Assembly: GCF_020379485.1 (NCBI RefSeq)
Contig: NC_063445.1
Coordinates: 52,539,422 to 52,603,421, forward strand
DNA: 64,000 bases
Direction: 5' to 3'
DNA from: Brassica napus
Lineage: Eukaryota; Streptophyta; Magnoliopsida; Brassicales; Brassicaceae
The notes under the pieces were generated by a model. That model was not told the origin of the DNA and searched no databases. It worked only from the letters and a program-made list of their open reading frames with translations. The position numbers were made by a program, and so were the translations under genes. This document shows positions 1 to 11,331 of the stretch, piece after piece; the first letter of the stretch is position 1; each line of letters begins with the position of its first letter.

Positions 1-722
1 GAAGATTATCCTGAACCCTCTGATTTATTTTGATCTATTATATGCAGTATTATTCAGAAATCATGTTTCTCTGTTCTTGTGTTATGTCTGAGTATCACCG
101 ATTTAGTTTAGGGTTCTAGGGTTTTGGATTCGTGAGCTAAGCATAAATACGTCATCTTGAAATTGTCTACATTAATATATGTTTTTGTTGCTTGCAATGA
201 ACCGATCACTCAGTGCATGAATTAGGGTTAATCGATTTAGCTAGCCGTTAATTGATAACCTGATATAAATTGAATGAGCTTTGCATCCCTAGTCAGCGAG
301 AGTAGATATTAGGGTGTATTGTGAACATATCGGACTTGATCTCTAGAGCTTGCCAACATGTCTTGATCCAAACGAGAGTTTAGGCATCAAGACCGGCTTG
401 CAAAGGAATCAACACCACGAGAGTGGGTTGATTCAACCTGAGTGATCCAAGTTTAGACTCGTTATAAACTGAACTTGAATAATTGCTTGGTTTGTGATTC
501 CATACCTGAAGAAGAAACCCTAGACTAACGCCTTTAAATCAATCCGAAACAACCTAACCTCTTCTTTACGATATTTACTTCTTTAAAACCCCCACTTCGT
601 TTTAGCTAAATTTTGATCCCATAAAGATAAAGTGTGAACTGGTCCTCTGGAATTGAATCTAAAGATATTACAACTACACTGTTAACTTGATAGTAGACAA
701 AGATCCAATTTTAGTGTATCAC
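1..722 (+). repeat. LTR-like sequence of a Gypsy-type retrotransposon (window-truncated)
   Basis: This stretch has no reading frame. It has the look of the distal part of a long plant Gypsy (Athila-like) LTR: scattered CTAG-rich and stem-forming segments, then a 3' end with the wording 'tggtcctctggaattga ... gtgtatcaca' that recurs at LTR ends of this group in crucifers. A change to very AT-rich DNA occurs right after about 722. The left boundary is outside the window, and no primer-binding site follows, so this is probably a solo or truncated LTR. The call rests on remembered resemblance only. Confidence 0.4.
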
Positions 723-1557
723 AACCGCGCAGATTTTTGTTTTCATTTATTTTTATATAAACATTTTGTTTTCAATTCCAAATTGGTATATATATAATAT
801 ACATGTGTCTATCAATTTTTAAAACATAATAAGTTTACAGTATATTTTTTTCATTGAATAGATTGTTTCAAACTTTCACATGTATTTGTATCTTCTTCTA
901 TATATATATTTTCGGATTATTATTTCATGATTAAAATTTTAACTATATATTTATAAATATTAGTAAAATATTATTTTATTGTCATATTCAAAGATATTGT
1001 AACATTTCACAAATTTAGAAAGTTTTTTTAAAATTAAACTTTTCGCTTCATAGATTTATATTATCGAGTAAATAATTAAACATTTAGTTTTTGTTTAATT
1101 TTTAAAATAAACTATATAGTTTAAAATTTATTTTCATTAGTTTAAGGTAGTAAAGATTAATCATTGTTAGATAATATGATTTTTGTTATTTAAAAAAAAA
1201 ATCTTTATAATTTTAAAAGTTAACATCGACAAATATTTAAATAATTAACATATGGAGGTATAGTATTACAACATTAAATTATATCTATTTAATTTATACT
1301 ATCTATAAATCCAATAGATCATCTATTGTTTAAATCCAATTATTGATAGCCCAATAAATTTTTTTGGTAGGCCCAAAATTTAAATGATAAGATTAGAGAT
1401 TAAATGTAACATGACTTTCTAGAAATAGTTCCATTAGGTTCATTTTTAAAAAAATCATATATGAATCAAGGTTATGACTTCTGTTTTAATATATAAGATT
1501 AATTATAGTTGTTAAGCTTTATATAAATAAATAATACAACATATTCCGAGGGCACAA
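723..1557. other. AT-rich intergenic DNA, no gene seen
   Basis: Very AT-rich sequence with stops in every frame. I see no exon-like GC rise, no tRNA boxes and no element ends that can be paired. Confidence 0.6.
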
Positions 1558-1735
1558 AACACAATGGCGGACAAGCTGGCACGAGGTGCTAGAAATCAGT
1601 CTGCTGCTATGGTTTATGTTGATTCGATTCCCCCGATGTGGCTCTTGGATCAGGAATCTACTTAATTTCCCTTTAGCTTTTTGTTGTAAAATAAAAAAAA
1701 TAAAAAAAATAAAATAAATAATACATATACATTAA
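1558..1735 (+). mobile_element. 5'-truncated LINE: RNase H tail and poly(A)
   Basis: The frame at 1564-1665 reads MADKLARGARNQ..., then a VYVDSIPPMW stretch and a stop. This is the C-terminal RNase H signature found in plant LINE (L1-like) ORF2 proteins and in related reverse-transcriptase-like genes. It is followed after about 30 bp by an A-rich tail (1688-1735). Only the last ~34 codons remain, as expected for a LINE insertion truncated at its 5' end. I could not identify target-site duplications, so the left edge is approximate. Confidence 0.6.
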
Positions 1736-3248
1736 AAATATCAAAATAATATATATAAATACAATTTACTATAACACAAAATACACAAAGTAATAATATA
1801 AAACATACATTAATTCATAAAAAAACATAAGAATACAAATTACTCAATATTAATTTTTCCGTAGTATTCTAATATATGATCAATCCACATATTTTGAAAT
1901 AAGAAATGAGTCTCTTGATTTTTTTTATCAGAAGATTACAAATATTTTACCTATTCATAATGACGAAGCTTAACAAAACTGAAAGAATTAAATCAAACGC
2001 AGTGAAAAGGTAAAATGAGAAATTATCAAGATTTGATAGAAATGGTCAAACAATGCTCTAAATGCTGACGAATGAATGAGTGGAGATATTAAATTCTTTA
2101 TCTTTTCTTATAGTTTACACTGTTTACAAAGAATATTTGTTACTTACAATTTTTAACATTCTTTTACATTTAAGTAATACTAGACTACATTTATTTCTTA
2201 TCAAATTAGAAGATGAATGTAAATAATAAATATTCTTCTACATTTTTTTATTTATTCCTTTTCGTTCTTTTCTTTCTTATTTTTTGTATTCTTTTAATAG
2301 GTTACCACCAATTGAAGCCTAATATTTTACTTACCTCATACATATTGCAATGTCGAAAACACAATATAACATAAATTGAGTAAAACTCGATTTTAATATT
2401 TAACCATCTCACTTGCACAATAGAAATGCATCAGTCTCCAAAAGCATCAGTCCACAAGTACCTTTCAATACTTCATCTGGTCACCAAGGAATTCTAGCTA
2501 TCTGAAATGTTATATTCTATGTATGCTTTTTCTTGATTGATTTGTGGATGTTGCTGGTACAATTTCTTATTCAAGTAATTTGATTTATTCTCTTTAAAAT
2601 TATAAGCATTATATAAGATTTAAGTCAACATAAATATATAAACCCTAAACCTTAGCTTTATCAAAACAGAAAACATTGCTATAGAAATAGGAAAATATAT
2701 AATTTTCATATTATCAAACAAATGATCAATATTCTCTTTAAGTTGGGAACATGAAGATTTTGATAGTCTGATCCAGAGAGTGAAGGCTTTGAACTCATCT
2801 GCTGGGACGATGATGAGGACGACGAGTAAACACGGTCGCTCACCCATAATCTCTTCAACATCATCATCTTATCGATGGACTTTTTATCTTTATATTAGTG
2901 TTTTTAACAGAACCAAGTTTTGTCTTATGGAGTGTATGGAGTTTTGGGAACCTTGTTTCAAACGAAATTTAATTAGTAGCCTTTCTAGCTTTCCAAAAAA
3001 AAAAACTGAAAAACGGCACAGATGCAGCCACAAGACCAAACCAGTGACTGTACTTAAAGCACTCAAAGCTCAGTGTAGTAGTAATAAGAGAGTGCATCTA
3101 ACAATATTTTATCTTACAACCACACCATCAAAGAGTAGAAACCAAAAATAAATAAAACACAAAACCAATACTTATATATATATGTATATCTTGGCACTGC
3201 TAGGACTAAAGAAGATCGTTTCATAAGTCTCTTACCCTTCCACTTTGA
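1736..3248. other. Intergenic DNA and 3' flank of BIR1
   Basis: AT-rich, with no convincing gene. Short frames at 2620-2847 (minus) and 2780-3151 (plus) overlap on opposite strands and resemble nothing I know. The last ~100 bp before 3249 should hold the 3' UTR of the minus-strand BIR1 gene. Confidence 0.5.
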
Positions 3249-5479
3249 TCAGCGAACTATCAGCTCTTCAATGAAATCAGCTTCTCCTGATTCAGATGGA
3301 ACTAAGATATCATCTTCAGTGGTGAAGTTGTAGCTCTCTCCAATAGCTCTCAGAAACTGATACACTTCAAACATTGTAGGCCTCTGCTTTGCTACTTCCG
3401 GTAAAACGCAGTTGCATGCTACTTTAAGCACTTTGAATATCTCATCATCCACACCTTTCCCAACTAAAGACCTGTCAATAGCTTCATGCAGTTTTGACTC
3501 ACTTGATAGCTTTGTAATCCACTCCACAAGGTTACCCTTGAAGCAGCTTTCTTCCTTGTCTTCTTCTTCAGAATCTCTTGTCACACCAGTTGCTTTCTGC
3601 CCCGTTACTAGCTCTAAAAGCACAACCCCAAAGCTGTATACATCTCCTTTAGGAGTTGCCACCATGGTTCTCGAATACTCAGGAGCAACATAACCAAAAT
3701 CACCAAACTCCCCATTGACAAATGTGCTTAAATGAGTATCAATGGGGTTCATCAGCCTAGCCAGACCGAAGTCTGAGATCTTAGGCTCGAAATCCGCAGT
3801 CAACAAGATGCATTTGGAGCTTATGTTGCGATGAATGATCCTCGGGTTGCAGCTGTGGTGAAGCCACGCTAGTCCTTTGGCAGCACCAATCGCGATCTTC
3901 AGCCTTGAAGGCCAGTCCATAGGATTGTAAGAGTCTTCATCTGAGGGATGTAACTGATCATAAAGGTAGCCGTTAGGCATGTACTCGTATATAAGAAGCC
4001 TTTCCTTCTTGGCAATACAGTAACCCAAGAGAGGGACCAAGTTTCTGTGTTTTACAGATCCCAATGTCTTCATCTCCGAGTCAAGCTCCTTTTCAGAATG
4101 TTGAGAATCTTGCAACCTCTTTACCATAAGAGGAGTACCGTCTTCAAGCACTCCTTTGTACATAGTTCCTGTTCTTCCTTTCCCAATGATGTTATCTTTC
4201 TTGAACTCCTCTGTTGCCTTCATGAGATCACTTAACTTCATCTTTGAAACTGACTTCTTAAACATGAAAACCTGAAGACACACACACACCAAACATATAT
4301 AATCAGAAACTCAGAACATAACAACTAGGCATGGACACATTTATCCGGAACCGAAGAACCAAACCATACCAAACCAAAATAACTGAAACCGAGTTAAATT
4401 CCATAAATATCAGGATGTATATTTCTGGAACAGAAACCGACCAGAACCAAAACTATTTTAGATATTAGCCAGTTCCCAATTTTGCAAACCGACACCGAAT
4501 CAAACCAAATTTTGTTAATAACTAAACGGTTCCTAAATCTCTAAAACCGAAAACCAAAATACCCGAACCAAAAACCGAACTCTCAGGCCTAATAACAACA
4601 TTAGTATGTGTGTAATAAATGTCTTACCTTAACACCTTTCTGTCCTTTCAAGATTCTTGCCCATCTGTTTTCTTCAGGATCATCTCTCATCTTCTTCCTA
4701 ACAACAGCCAATCTACGGAAGTAGAAGAAGAGAACAACCCCAACGACCAATGCTGCCACAGACAGTCCACCAACTGCTGCTATAACAATAACTTTAACAC
4801 GAGAGCTTTTAGGACCTTTACATGCTTCCAGAGGCTTACCACACAAACCTGGATTACTAGCAAAGTCATCCACCCTAATTTTCAATGTTGTATCATTGAA
4901 AGCTGGGATACGACCTGTGAGAAGATTGCCAGCCACAGAGAAACTAGTGAGCCGTCCGAGCAGAACAAGCTCGGCAGGAAGGGTACCGGTGAACTGATTA
5001 TGCTGAAGCATAAGAGAGTTCAAAAAGGTAATGTTTGAGATACTAGGAGGGATTGGACCAGAGAACTGATTGTAAGAGAGGTCTAGAATTGTGACAAGTG
5101 GAATGAATGAGGTTACGTTGGATGGTAAAGGTCCAGAGAAATTGTTTTTAGAAAGATCTAGAGCTGTTAGATCAGTGCAGTTCTTAATCCCAAGAGGGAA
5201 CTCTCCTTCTAGACCATAACCACCGAGCTTAATGCTCAAAACTCTATTCTCATCATCATGCCAGCAAGTCACACCAGCGAACTTGCAGATGTAACCAGCA
5301 GTCTGGTTGCCAAACACCCAGCTCGTTAAATATCCATTAGGATCCTTAACTTGTTTATATATGGTCCTCAAGCAGTTAACGTTGGCCTCGTTTGCATCGA
5401 TCGAGCTAGACAGGAGCAGCAACCAGAGACAGTTCCCGAGGAAAATTGCTAATACTAACCTACTACTACTCACCATCAT
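3249..5479 (-). CDS. BIR1: LRR receptor-like kinase BIR1 (BAK1-interacting receptor-like kinase 1)
   Basis: Two exons: 4628-5479 (codons 1-284) and 3249-4271 (340 codons plus stop), giving 624 residues against about 620 in Arabidopsis BIR1 (At5g48380). The donor is GTAAG at 4627 and the acceptor CTTCAG at 4272, phase 0. Visible order: signal peptide (about 1-29), LRR N-terminal cap with paired cysteines, about five LRRs, a membrane span (about 229-254), and a kinase domain with glycine loop ([11 protein letters not shown]), Lys335 and DFG at 451-453. The catalytic loop reads HRN (431-433) where active kinases have HRD; as I recall, Arabidopsis BIR1 has the same. In Arabidopsis BIR1 sits in the plasma membrane, binds BAK1 and restrains immune and cell-death signalling. 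The frame is intact although a MITE fills most of the intron. Confidence 0.93.
4326..4591. mobile_element. hAT-type MITE in the BIR1 intron (266 bp)
   Basis: The element starts TAGGCATGG and ends CAGGCCTA (short imperfect inverted ends). It is flanked by a perfect 8-bp duplication ATAACAAC at 4318-4325 and 4592-4599, the hAT signature. The interior is rich in 'accgaaccaaa' words and has no coding capacity. Without element and duplicate the 356-bp intron would be 82 bp, a normal crucifer size. Confidence 0.85.
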
Positions 5480-6300
5480 AAAATCGCTAGAAACTAGAGA
5501 AGGAGAAAAAGAACACTAGGGTTCTCTCTGATGAGCATCCAAGGTCCTGGAAGCAAAAGGTTATAGATAGAATCAAATCAGGTGGAAAATTCGAAAAAGA
5601 AACAAGAAAGATAACAGCGATCTTGAAATGGGTTGACTTCAAAGGTAATGATAATTCAAAAAGTCATCATCTTTTACTTACGAAGGAATAATTAGAGATA
5701 CAAGACAGGAGCTTTTGGTCTTGGTCGTGCTAGTACTTCTGTTTCAAGTGTGTTGTTGAGTTGAATGAGGAAGAAGAAGAAGAAGTTCGCGCATCTGTCA
5801 TTCTGTTGGGGGGAGAGTGTTAATGAAAGGAGGAGGAAAAGCGTGAATGAAAGACAGGACTTCTTTAATAATAATATAAATAAAAGAAGAAGTGGAGTCG
5901 TCTGTCTTTGTCTGTTGTGTCGTTGACTGGATCGTTATGTGGAAGATTCAGACTTCGTAAAGAATGGGGCAAAGAAATTCTGATGAGAACACAATGACTT
6001 AAACCAACCGGTCTTTCCGCGTTTTAATGTTTTTTTCTCTCTCTTTTTGACTTTGACTTTTCAACACCATCACCTAATCAAGTTTGTTAGACATGGATAA
6101 ATTACAATGTCGGCCCAATACTATTAATGGGCTTTATGGGCCCTTTTTTACTAGCGAGTAAATTACTAGATTCAGACAAACTCACGTGACGAATTAAAAC
6201 TTCAAAAAAGGACATTCTAATTCATGACTCGAGCTACCACTACGATTGTCTCGTGGAGCCGGATTGGTGGAGAATGAGCTACCACACACACATACATACA
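5480..6300. promoter_or_regulatory. Divergent intergenic region between BIR1 and FRL3
   Basis: The two genes are transcribed away from each other, so this stretch must hold the BIR1 5' UTR and promoter and part of the FRL3 promoter. The BIR1 leader may contain an intron: a minus-strand GTAAG lies near 5676-5680. Telling the two promoters apart is not possible from sequence alone. Confidence 0.5.
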
Positions 6301-8071
6301 CACCACTCTTTGCTGTCACCTGCCTCCACTTATTACCAAAAGAAAGAAGAAAGACAACGAAGAAAGTGTCTGTGTGTGTGTAAATCGTAAATCACTCTGC
6401 TTTTGCCTCCCTTCGACTTTCCTCTTTCCCATTTCACTTTCCTCTTCTCTCAAAAATTTCTCGATCGCTCAGGATGGATCTACCATCTTCCGCTGCTTCT
6501 TGATCTCTTCTTTTAGGGGATCACTTGGTCTGATTTTTTCCTGGTAAAGCTGTTTTCTCTTGTAGTGTTTTGTCTTTATTTGATCATGTCTCCACTGTAG
6601 CTACGGTTTGCTGATTTTCTCCAAAAGCAGCTCGCTTTGTCGAAGATTTTATTCTAAGGCTTTCAGTTTTGCTGTTTTGTTGTTTCTTTAACGAATGAAG
6701 ATGTCACTGGACTCTTGAATCTGTGACTGTTTTTTTAATTCCCCTGTTCTTGATGATTTAATTCTGTAGTTGTTTATCATTTGGAATATATCTAGGAGCT
6801 CTACTTCACAGCTTGGAGATTGGACTTGTTTTGAATCGGTAACACTGTTGTTTCTAAATCCTTTTATATTATTTGTGGAACACTTTTAAAAAATAACCTT
6901 ATCATTAACAAAATTGCCATTACTCAGTTGCCAGCCTCACAAGCATTCTCAGCCCATTTATAAAAATAGACATAACTTATTAGAGTATTTACGATTCAAT
7001 GCCATTGGACATATTTTTTATAATAGTGTTACATTTATAAAATGACATAAATATTAGAATAAATAAGTGTACGTAATCAATGAGAAACCGGACCTAAAAA
7101 CCGAACCTATAAATTATTTGAATTGATAATTATACGTAATACATAATCATACATTTTAAACATCCCTCATAAAACCTCTCCATAGTCTAACAACACTTTC
7201 ATTTCAAAGGTGAGCCACGTAAGTTTGGTATGAATGTTTTTGATATAAAACTGATAGTTATATATATTCCACTTTTTAATATTATTGTACCTATAGCCTT
7301 GAAGTTATAATTTTTGTATATTTTCCCCCATATAATCAGACTAAAATATATACTTCATAATCCCTCATACAGGAAGCTCACACTATTCATAATAAAAATA
7401 CCTATATTTCCAGTTTGTGAACTATATATATTTAATGGTTTACGAACTATATATTTCGAATGATATGTAAAAAAAAGAGTGTTGTTTTTAATTCCTTAAG
7501 TATTTTCAATCGGCAAATTAAATACTCAAGTATTATATGCACATATTTGTTCTCCAACTAATCATTGACTGCGCAAAATCATGATTAAAATATTCCACCG
7601 TTAAAAAGTTGACGGAAACCGTTATTTTTCCATTCATCAGTTAACAGTTAACTATATTGTTCTCAATTTTACGCAGTCAACTATTAGTTGGGGAATAAGT
7701 ATGCGCAAACAATACTTGAGTATTAAAACTGTCGATTTCAAATACTTCGGGAATTAAATTCCCATTTTCCCGTTGTTATAGTGACATTTTACATTTGTAA
7801 ATTATATAGTTTTAAAATGTTTATCTCTCTTAACTGATTTCAGCCCGCGCAAGCCGCAGATTATTACCTAGTTTATATTATTCCCTTATCTGTGTGGATA
7901 TTTTATTCTTTAATATATGGTAATAAAAGTGAAAATTATGTTTTTTTCTGACATGTGTGATTGTTATCCAGTATTTAATATATTTCACTATACTATTTGC
8001 TTATTCTTTAGTTTTTTTTTTTCATATTATTTGTTAAAAGGCTTTTTATTTCACCTTGTGTAGGCTCTTTC
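6301..8071 (+). promoter_or_regulatory. FRL3 5' leader with probable large leader intron
   Basis: A CT-rich stretch (6390-6470) typical of plant 5' UTRs is followed by a 9-codon upstream ORF (MDLPSSAAS, 6474-6503). A good donor CTG|GTAAAG starts at 6544, and an acceptor TTGTGTAG ends at 8063, eight bases before the start codon. The DNA in between (~1.5 kb) is AT-rich, has no gene, and fits a leader intron. An alternative donor exists near 6839. The intron is inferred, not proven. Confidence 0.55.
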
Positions 8072-10347
8072 ATGATGGAAGACACCAGGTCAGTTGCTTC
8101 CCTCATGGACTCCACATCATCCAAGATCCAGCAGCTTCAAAAGGCCTTCGCCGAACTCGAAAGCCAGCGCGCCGTAACCCTCAACCTCAAATGGAACGAA
8201 CTCGAGGAGCATTTCCACGGTCTCGAGAGGTCCCTGAAGAGACGGTTCCACGAGCTCGAGGACCAAGAGAAAGAGTACGAAACCAAAACAAGGAAAGCTC
8301 AAGAGCTACTGGAGAAAAAGAAAGCAGCTGTCGAGGCCAAGGAGAAGGCGTCTCTAGAGAGGCTTCAGAAGAAGAGAGACGCAGCTGTGTTTGCTATCAA
8401 CACTGCTTTGGATAAGTACAACAACAACAACGCTCCCAACATCAGTGCAAAAGCCTTTGCTGCTGATGATGAGAATCTTGATGGTACTGTGCAAGATGCT
8501 GAGATCTCACCTGTGAAGGCTTATCCGGAGTTAGTAAAGCTCTGCAGGGATATGGACTCAGCAGGGCTTCATAAGTTTGTATCAGACAACCGTAAGAACC
8601 TTGCATTGTTAAGGGAGGAGATTCCTGTGGCGTTAAAGGCAGCAGCAAACCCTGGCACTTTAGTGTTGGACTCTTTGGAAGGGTTTTATCCCACAACCAC
8701 TGATGGGATGAAAGACGCTAACCTCTTGGGAACGCGGAGGACATGTATCATGTTGATGGAGTGCCTCAGCGTGCTGTTATCAGGTCTAGACAGCAACTCT
8801 CTTGTTGCTGTTCTCTCGGAAAGTGTTAAGGATAGAGCAAAAGGTGTTGCAGAAGGATGGAGTCCACTTCTGGAAACTATTGACATGGATGCTGGCAATG
8901 GTAACTCTTTGGAGGCTCATGCTTTCTTGCAACTACTGGCTACTTTTGGTATTGTTTCGGATTTTAAAGAGGATGGAATCTTGAAGCTGATCCCTATGGT
9001 CTCACGTCGTCGTCAGGCAGCTGAGCTTTGCCGGTCTCTTGGATTGTCTGAAAAAATGCCTGGTTTGTTCTCTAATTTTAAGTCATATGATATTATGTTC
9101 CTTCACCATTGGTCTTAACCCTGTTTATTGCAGGTGTGATTGAAGTTCTGGTGAACAGTGGAAAACAGATTGATGCTGTGAACTTGGCGTTTGCGTTTGG
9201 ACTCACAGAAAAGTTCCCACCTGTTGAGTTACTTAAATGTTACTTGACTGAGGCAACTAGATCTTCCTCCCAAGGCAATGCATCTCCGGCTGTTCAGGCT
9301 AGTGCTCCCTTTACTTGATAGCCTAGATTATACATTGCTTGCTAGGGAAAATGAAAGGATGTCTTAATGCACATTGCCTAGAACGAGTGGTTTGATCTTT
9401 TATTTAATTTTTTACCTTTTCTTGAGCATTTGGCTCTTTAGTCTAGTAAATCTTACCTCGTTGGAACATATCTGAGCTCTGTTTAGTTAGCTGTCATCTT
9501 GTACTTCAGAGGCCTACGGTTTCGGTTCGGGTTTTTTCGGTTTCGGTTAGGCCAAAATCCCACCGAAAATAAAATGGGGTCGGTTTTATATTTTTCCCCA
9601 AAATAACCGATTGTGGAATTTCGGTTAGATTTCGGTATAGTTATTAAAAAAATTTGGTTAGTTTGGTTAAATTCGGTTAGTTCAGTTGTTTTCGGTTAGT
9701 TCCCATTAATTCAGTTAATTTTGGTTATTTTTGGTAAATTTTTCGTTTTTTCGGTTATTTATTTATTTTTGGAAATCGCAAACCAAACCAAAAATCGTAA
9801 CGGAACCAAAAATTTCGGTTCGGTTTGACTGGTCCGGTTCGGACAAAAATCGGCAGGCCTTCAGAGTTCTAAACCCTTTAAAACTGATGCATTCGGGATC
9901 AGATTATCATAGTTTTAGTTTATATGTGTGCCAATGCAGGATGAGTTCAGTGAGCGGGAGCTTACAGGTCTTAAAGCCGTGATAAAGTGTGTGGAAGAGC
10001 ATAACCTGGAAGAGCAGTACCCAGTGGAGCCACTACACAAACGGATTCTCCAGCTGGAGAAGGCCAAAGCAGAGAAAAAGAGAGCAACAGAACCCACAAA
10101 GCCTCAGACAAAGCGACCACGTGGTCCTCAACCCCGAGTCACTGAGAATAACAACAAGACAGGATATGGTAGAGTCATCCCTGAGAGGTATCCGCAGTAT
10201 GTGTATGACAACAGACCGTTCCTTAATGGTCCAATCATGGCAGCACAAGCTCCTCCTCCTCAGACTTACACTTTCAGTCCAGCTCCTGCTCACGGTAACT
10301 TCTACGGGAACTGCTATCAGTACCAGGCTCCTCCTTACTTTCACTAG
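8072..10347 (+). CDS. FRL3: FRIGIDA-like protein 3
   Basis: Three exons fit: 8072-9062, 9134-9297 and 9940-10347, giving 520 residues. The protein matches the FRIGIDA-like family (Pfam Frigida), closest to Arabidopsis FRL3 (At5g48385), its syntenic neighbour of BIR1. The N-terminal 20-125 region is Glu/Lys-rich and probably coiled coil. The conserved Frigida core follows, from about residue 148 (KAYPELVKLCRDMD) to 400. The tail is Pro/Gln/Tyr-rich and disordered, ending QAPPYFH. FRIGIDA itself scaffolds a transcription complex at the flowering repressor FLC; the role of FRL3 is poorly known. Intron 2 most plausibly begins with GC rather than GT (CAG|GCTAGT at 9298); a weaker GT donor at 9292 would delete two codons in frame. 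A 347-bp MITE lies in that intron. Confidence 0.88.
9512..9858. mobile_element. hAT-type MITE in FRL3 intron 2 (347 bp)
   Basis: Short inverted ends GCCTACGG / CGGCAGGC are flanked by a perfect 8-bp duplication CTTCAGAG (9504-9511 and 9859-9866). The interior consists of 'ttcggtt' words and their complement, with no coding capacity. It resembles the BIR1-intron element in style but not in end sequence, so it is a different family or subfamily. Confidence 0.85.
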
Positions 10348-10767
10348 TGATAATGGTGAATGTGAGACTGTGACTATTTCTCTCCTATGGTGTTAACTAG
10401 TGGCAGCTCCCCCTCCTCTCCTACTAGTCGTTTTCCTTTTGATGTTATTGTTGTGTATGGATGATTTTAGTATTTTTTAAGGATCAACCTACCCAAAGCA
10501 AAAAATACTCAGAATTTTATTTTAATTATATATTTACTGTTGTATTGTTTTCTTTCTTGCATACTTAAGCTCGTCATGAGTGTAAATAACCATCTAAAAG
10601 GGGTTACTAACTTACTTACCAAGTCAAGGTTAAGACGTCATTACCAAAAGAAAACACATTTGCACGTCAAAATTTGTTGCAAAAATTGATCCGTTCAACG
10701 GTTTTTTTTGTTACACTACAGTATTCTCAGTTTTCTTACTTTTCTTTTGACCAAATCATTATAAAAA

Positions 10768-10941
10768 AATAACCAAGAGCTTTTGGCCTAGTGGTATTGG
10801 AACTCCGGCTGGAGTGCCCACCCTGGATTCGAGTCGCCTTGGCCACCTTCCTGCCTATAACCGTGCGTGCCCGGATAGAAGGCCTCGTGGGGATTAGTCT
10901 GGGCTTACCGCCTAGGAACCCCACGGTCATCAAAACAAAAA
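10768..10941 (+). mobile_element. tRNA-derived SINE
   Basis: It contains a Pol III A box TGGCCTAGTGG (10,784-10,794) and a B box GGATTCGAGTC (10,825-10,835), then a tRNA-unrelated body and an A-rich tail (CAAAACAAAAAAAA). It is flanked by a ~15-bp direct repeat beginning AAATCATTATAAAA (about 10,753 and 10,942). The paralogous sequence at 32,520-32,570 runs straight through without the insert, an independent proof of insertion. It resembles the SINEs described from Brassica. Confidence 0.85.
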
Positions 10942-11248
10942 AAATCATTATAAAAATACAATTGAATTCCCGAAAATAATGATATGATTGAGAAAAGAGT
11001 AGCCAACCTCGAAATACAATCTGAAACTTTGGAATATTTCAACCATAGGAGAATAATTAGTTAAATTATTTTTGAAATCAATTATTTAAAATCTATCAAT
11101 TACTGTGTTTGTCTAATGGTAATAAAATCGGAAAATAACCAGTGCAGACGCTCGGTCTAAATCTTGTTCGTATTATAATCTTTTGTAGTGGAATAAATCT
11201 ACAAGAGTAAAAAACAAAACACATTATGGGTTGGCTAGAGTCGACGGT

Positions 11249-11256
11249 TATATATA
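11249..11256 (+). promoter_or_regulatory. TATA box of GLR copy A
   Basis: TATATATA lies 76 bp upstream of the ATG, following a conserved 'ttggctagagtcgac' block that recurs before copy B. A transcription start near 11,280 is implied. Confidence 0.55.
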
Positions 11257-11331
11257 GTAAAAATTATAATAAAATGTTCATATAGACGTGTATGTTGTTT
11301 TTTTCCCTTTGCAATTGGAAACTTCTTTCTA

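Larger units (their letters stand above)
10348..11331 (+). other. FRL3 3' flank and promoter of the first GLR gene
   Basis: No gene. The FRL3 3' UTR should end within the first ~200 bp. From about 10,610 the sequence is alignable by eye to the upstream regions of the other GLR copies (around 32,370 and 42,030), so the duplicated unit includes the promoter. A SINE (10,768-10,941) is present here and absent from the copy at 32,520. Confidence 0.6.

Noticed and set aside
2620..3151. Two overlapping frames on opposite strands, including a Ser-rich minus-strand frame
   Set aside because: No recognised motif, low-complexity composition, AT-rich surroundings and no splice context.
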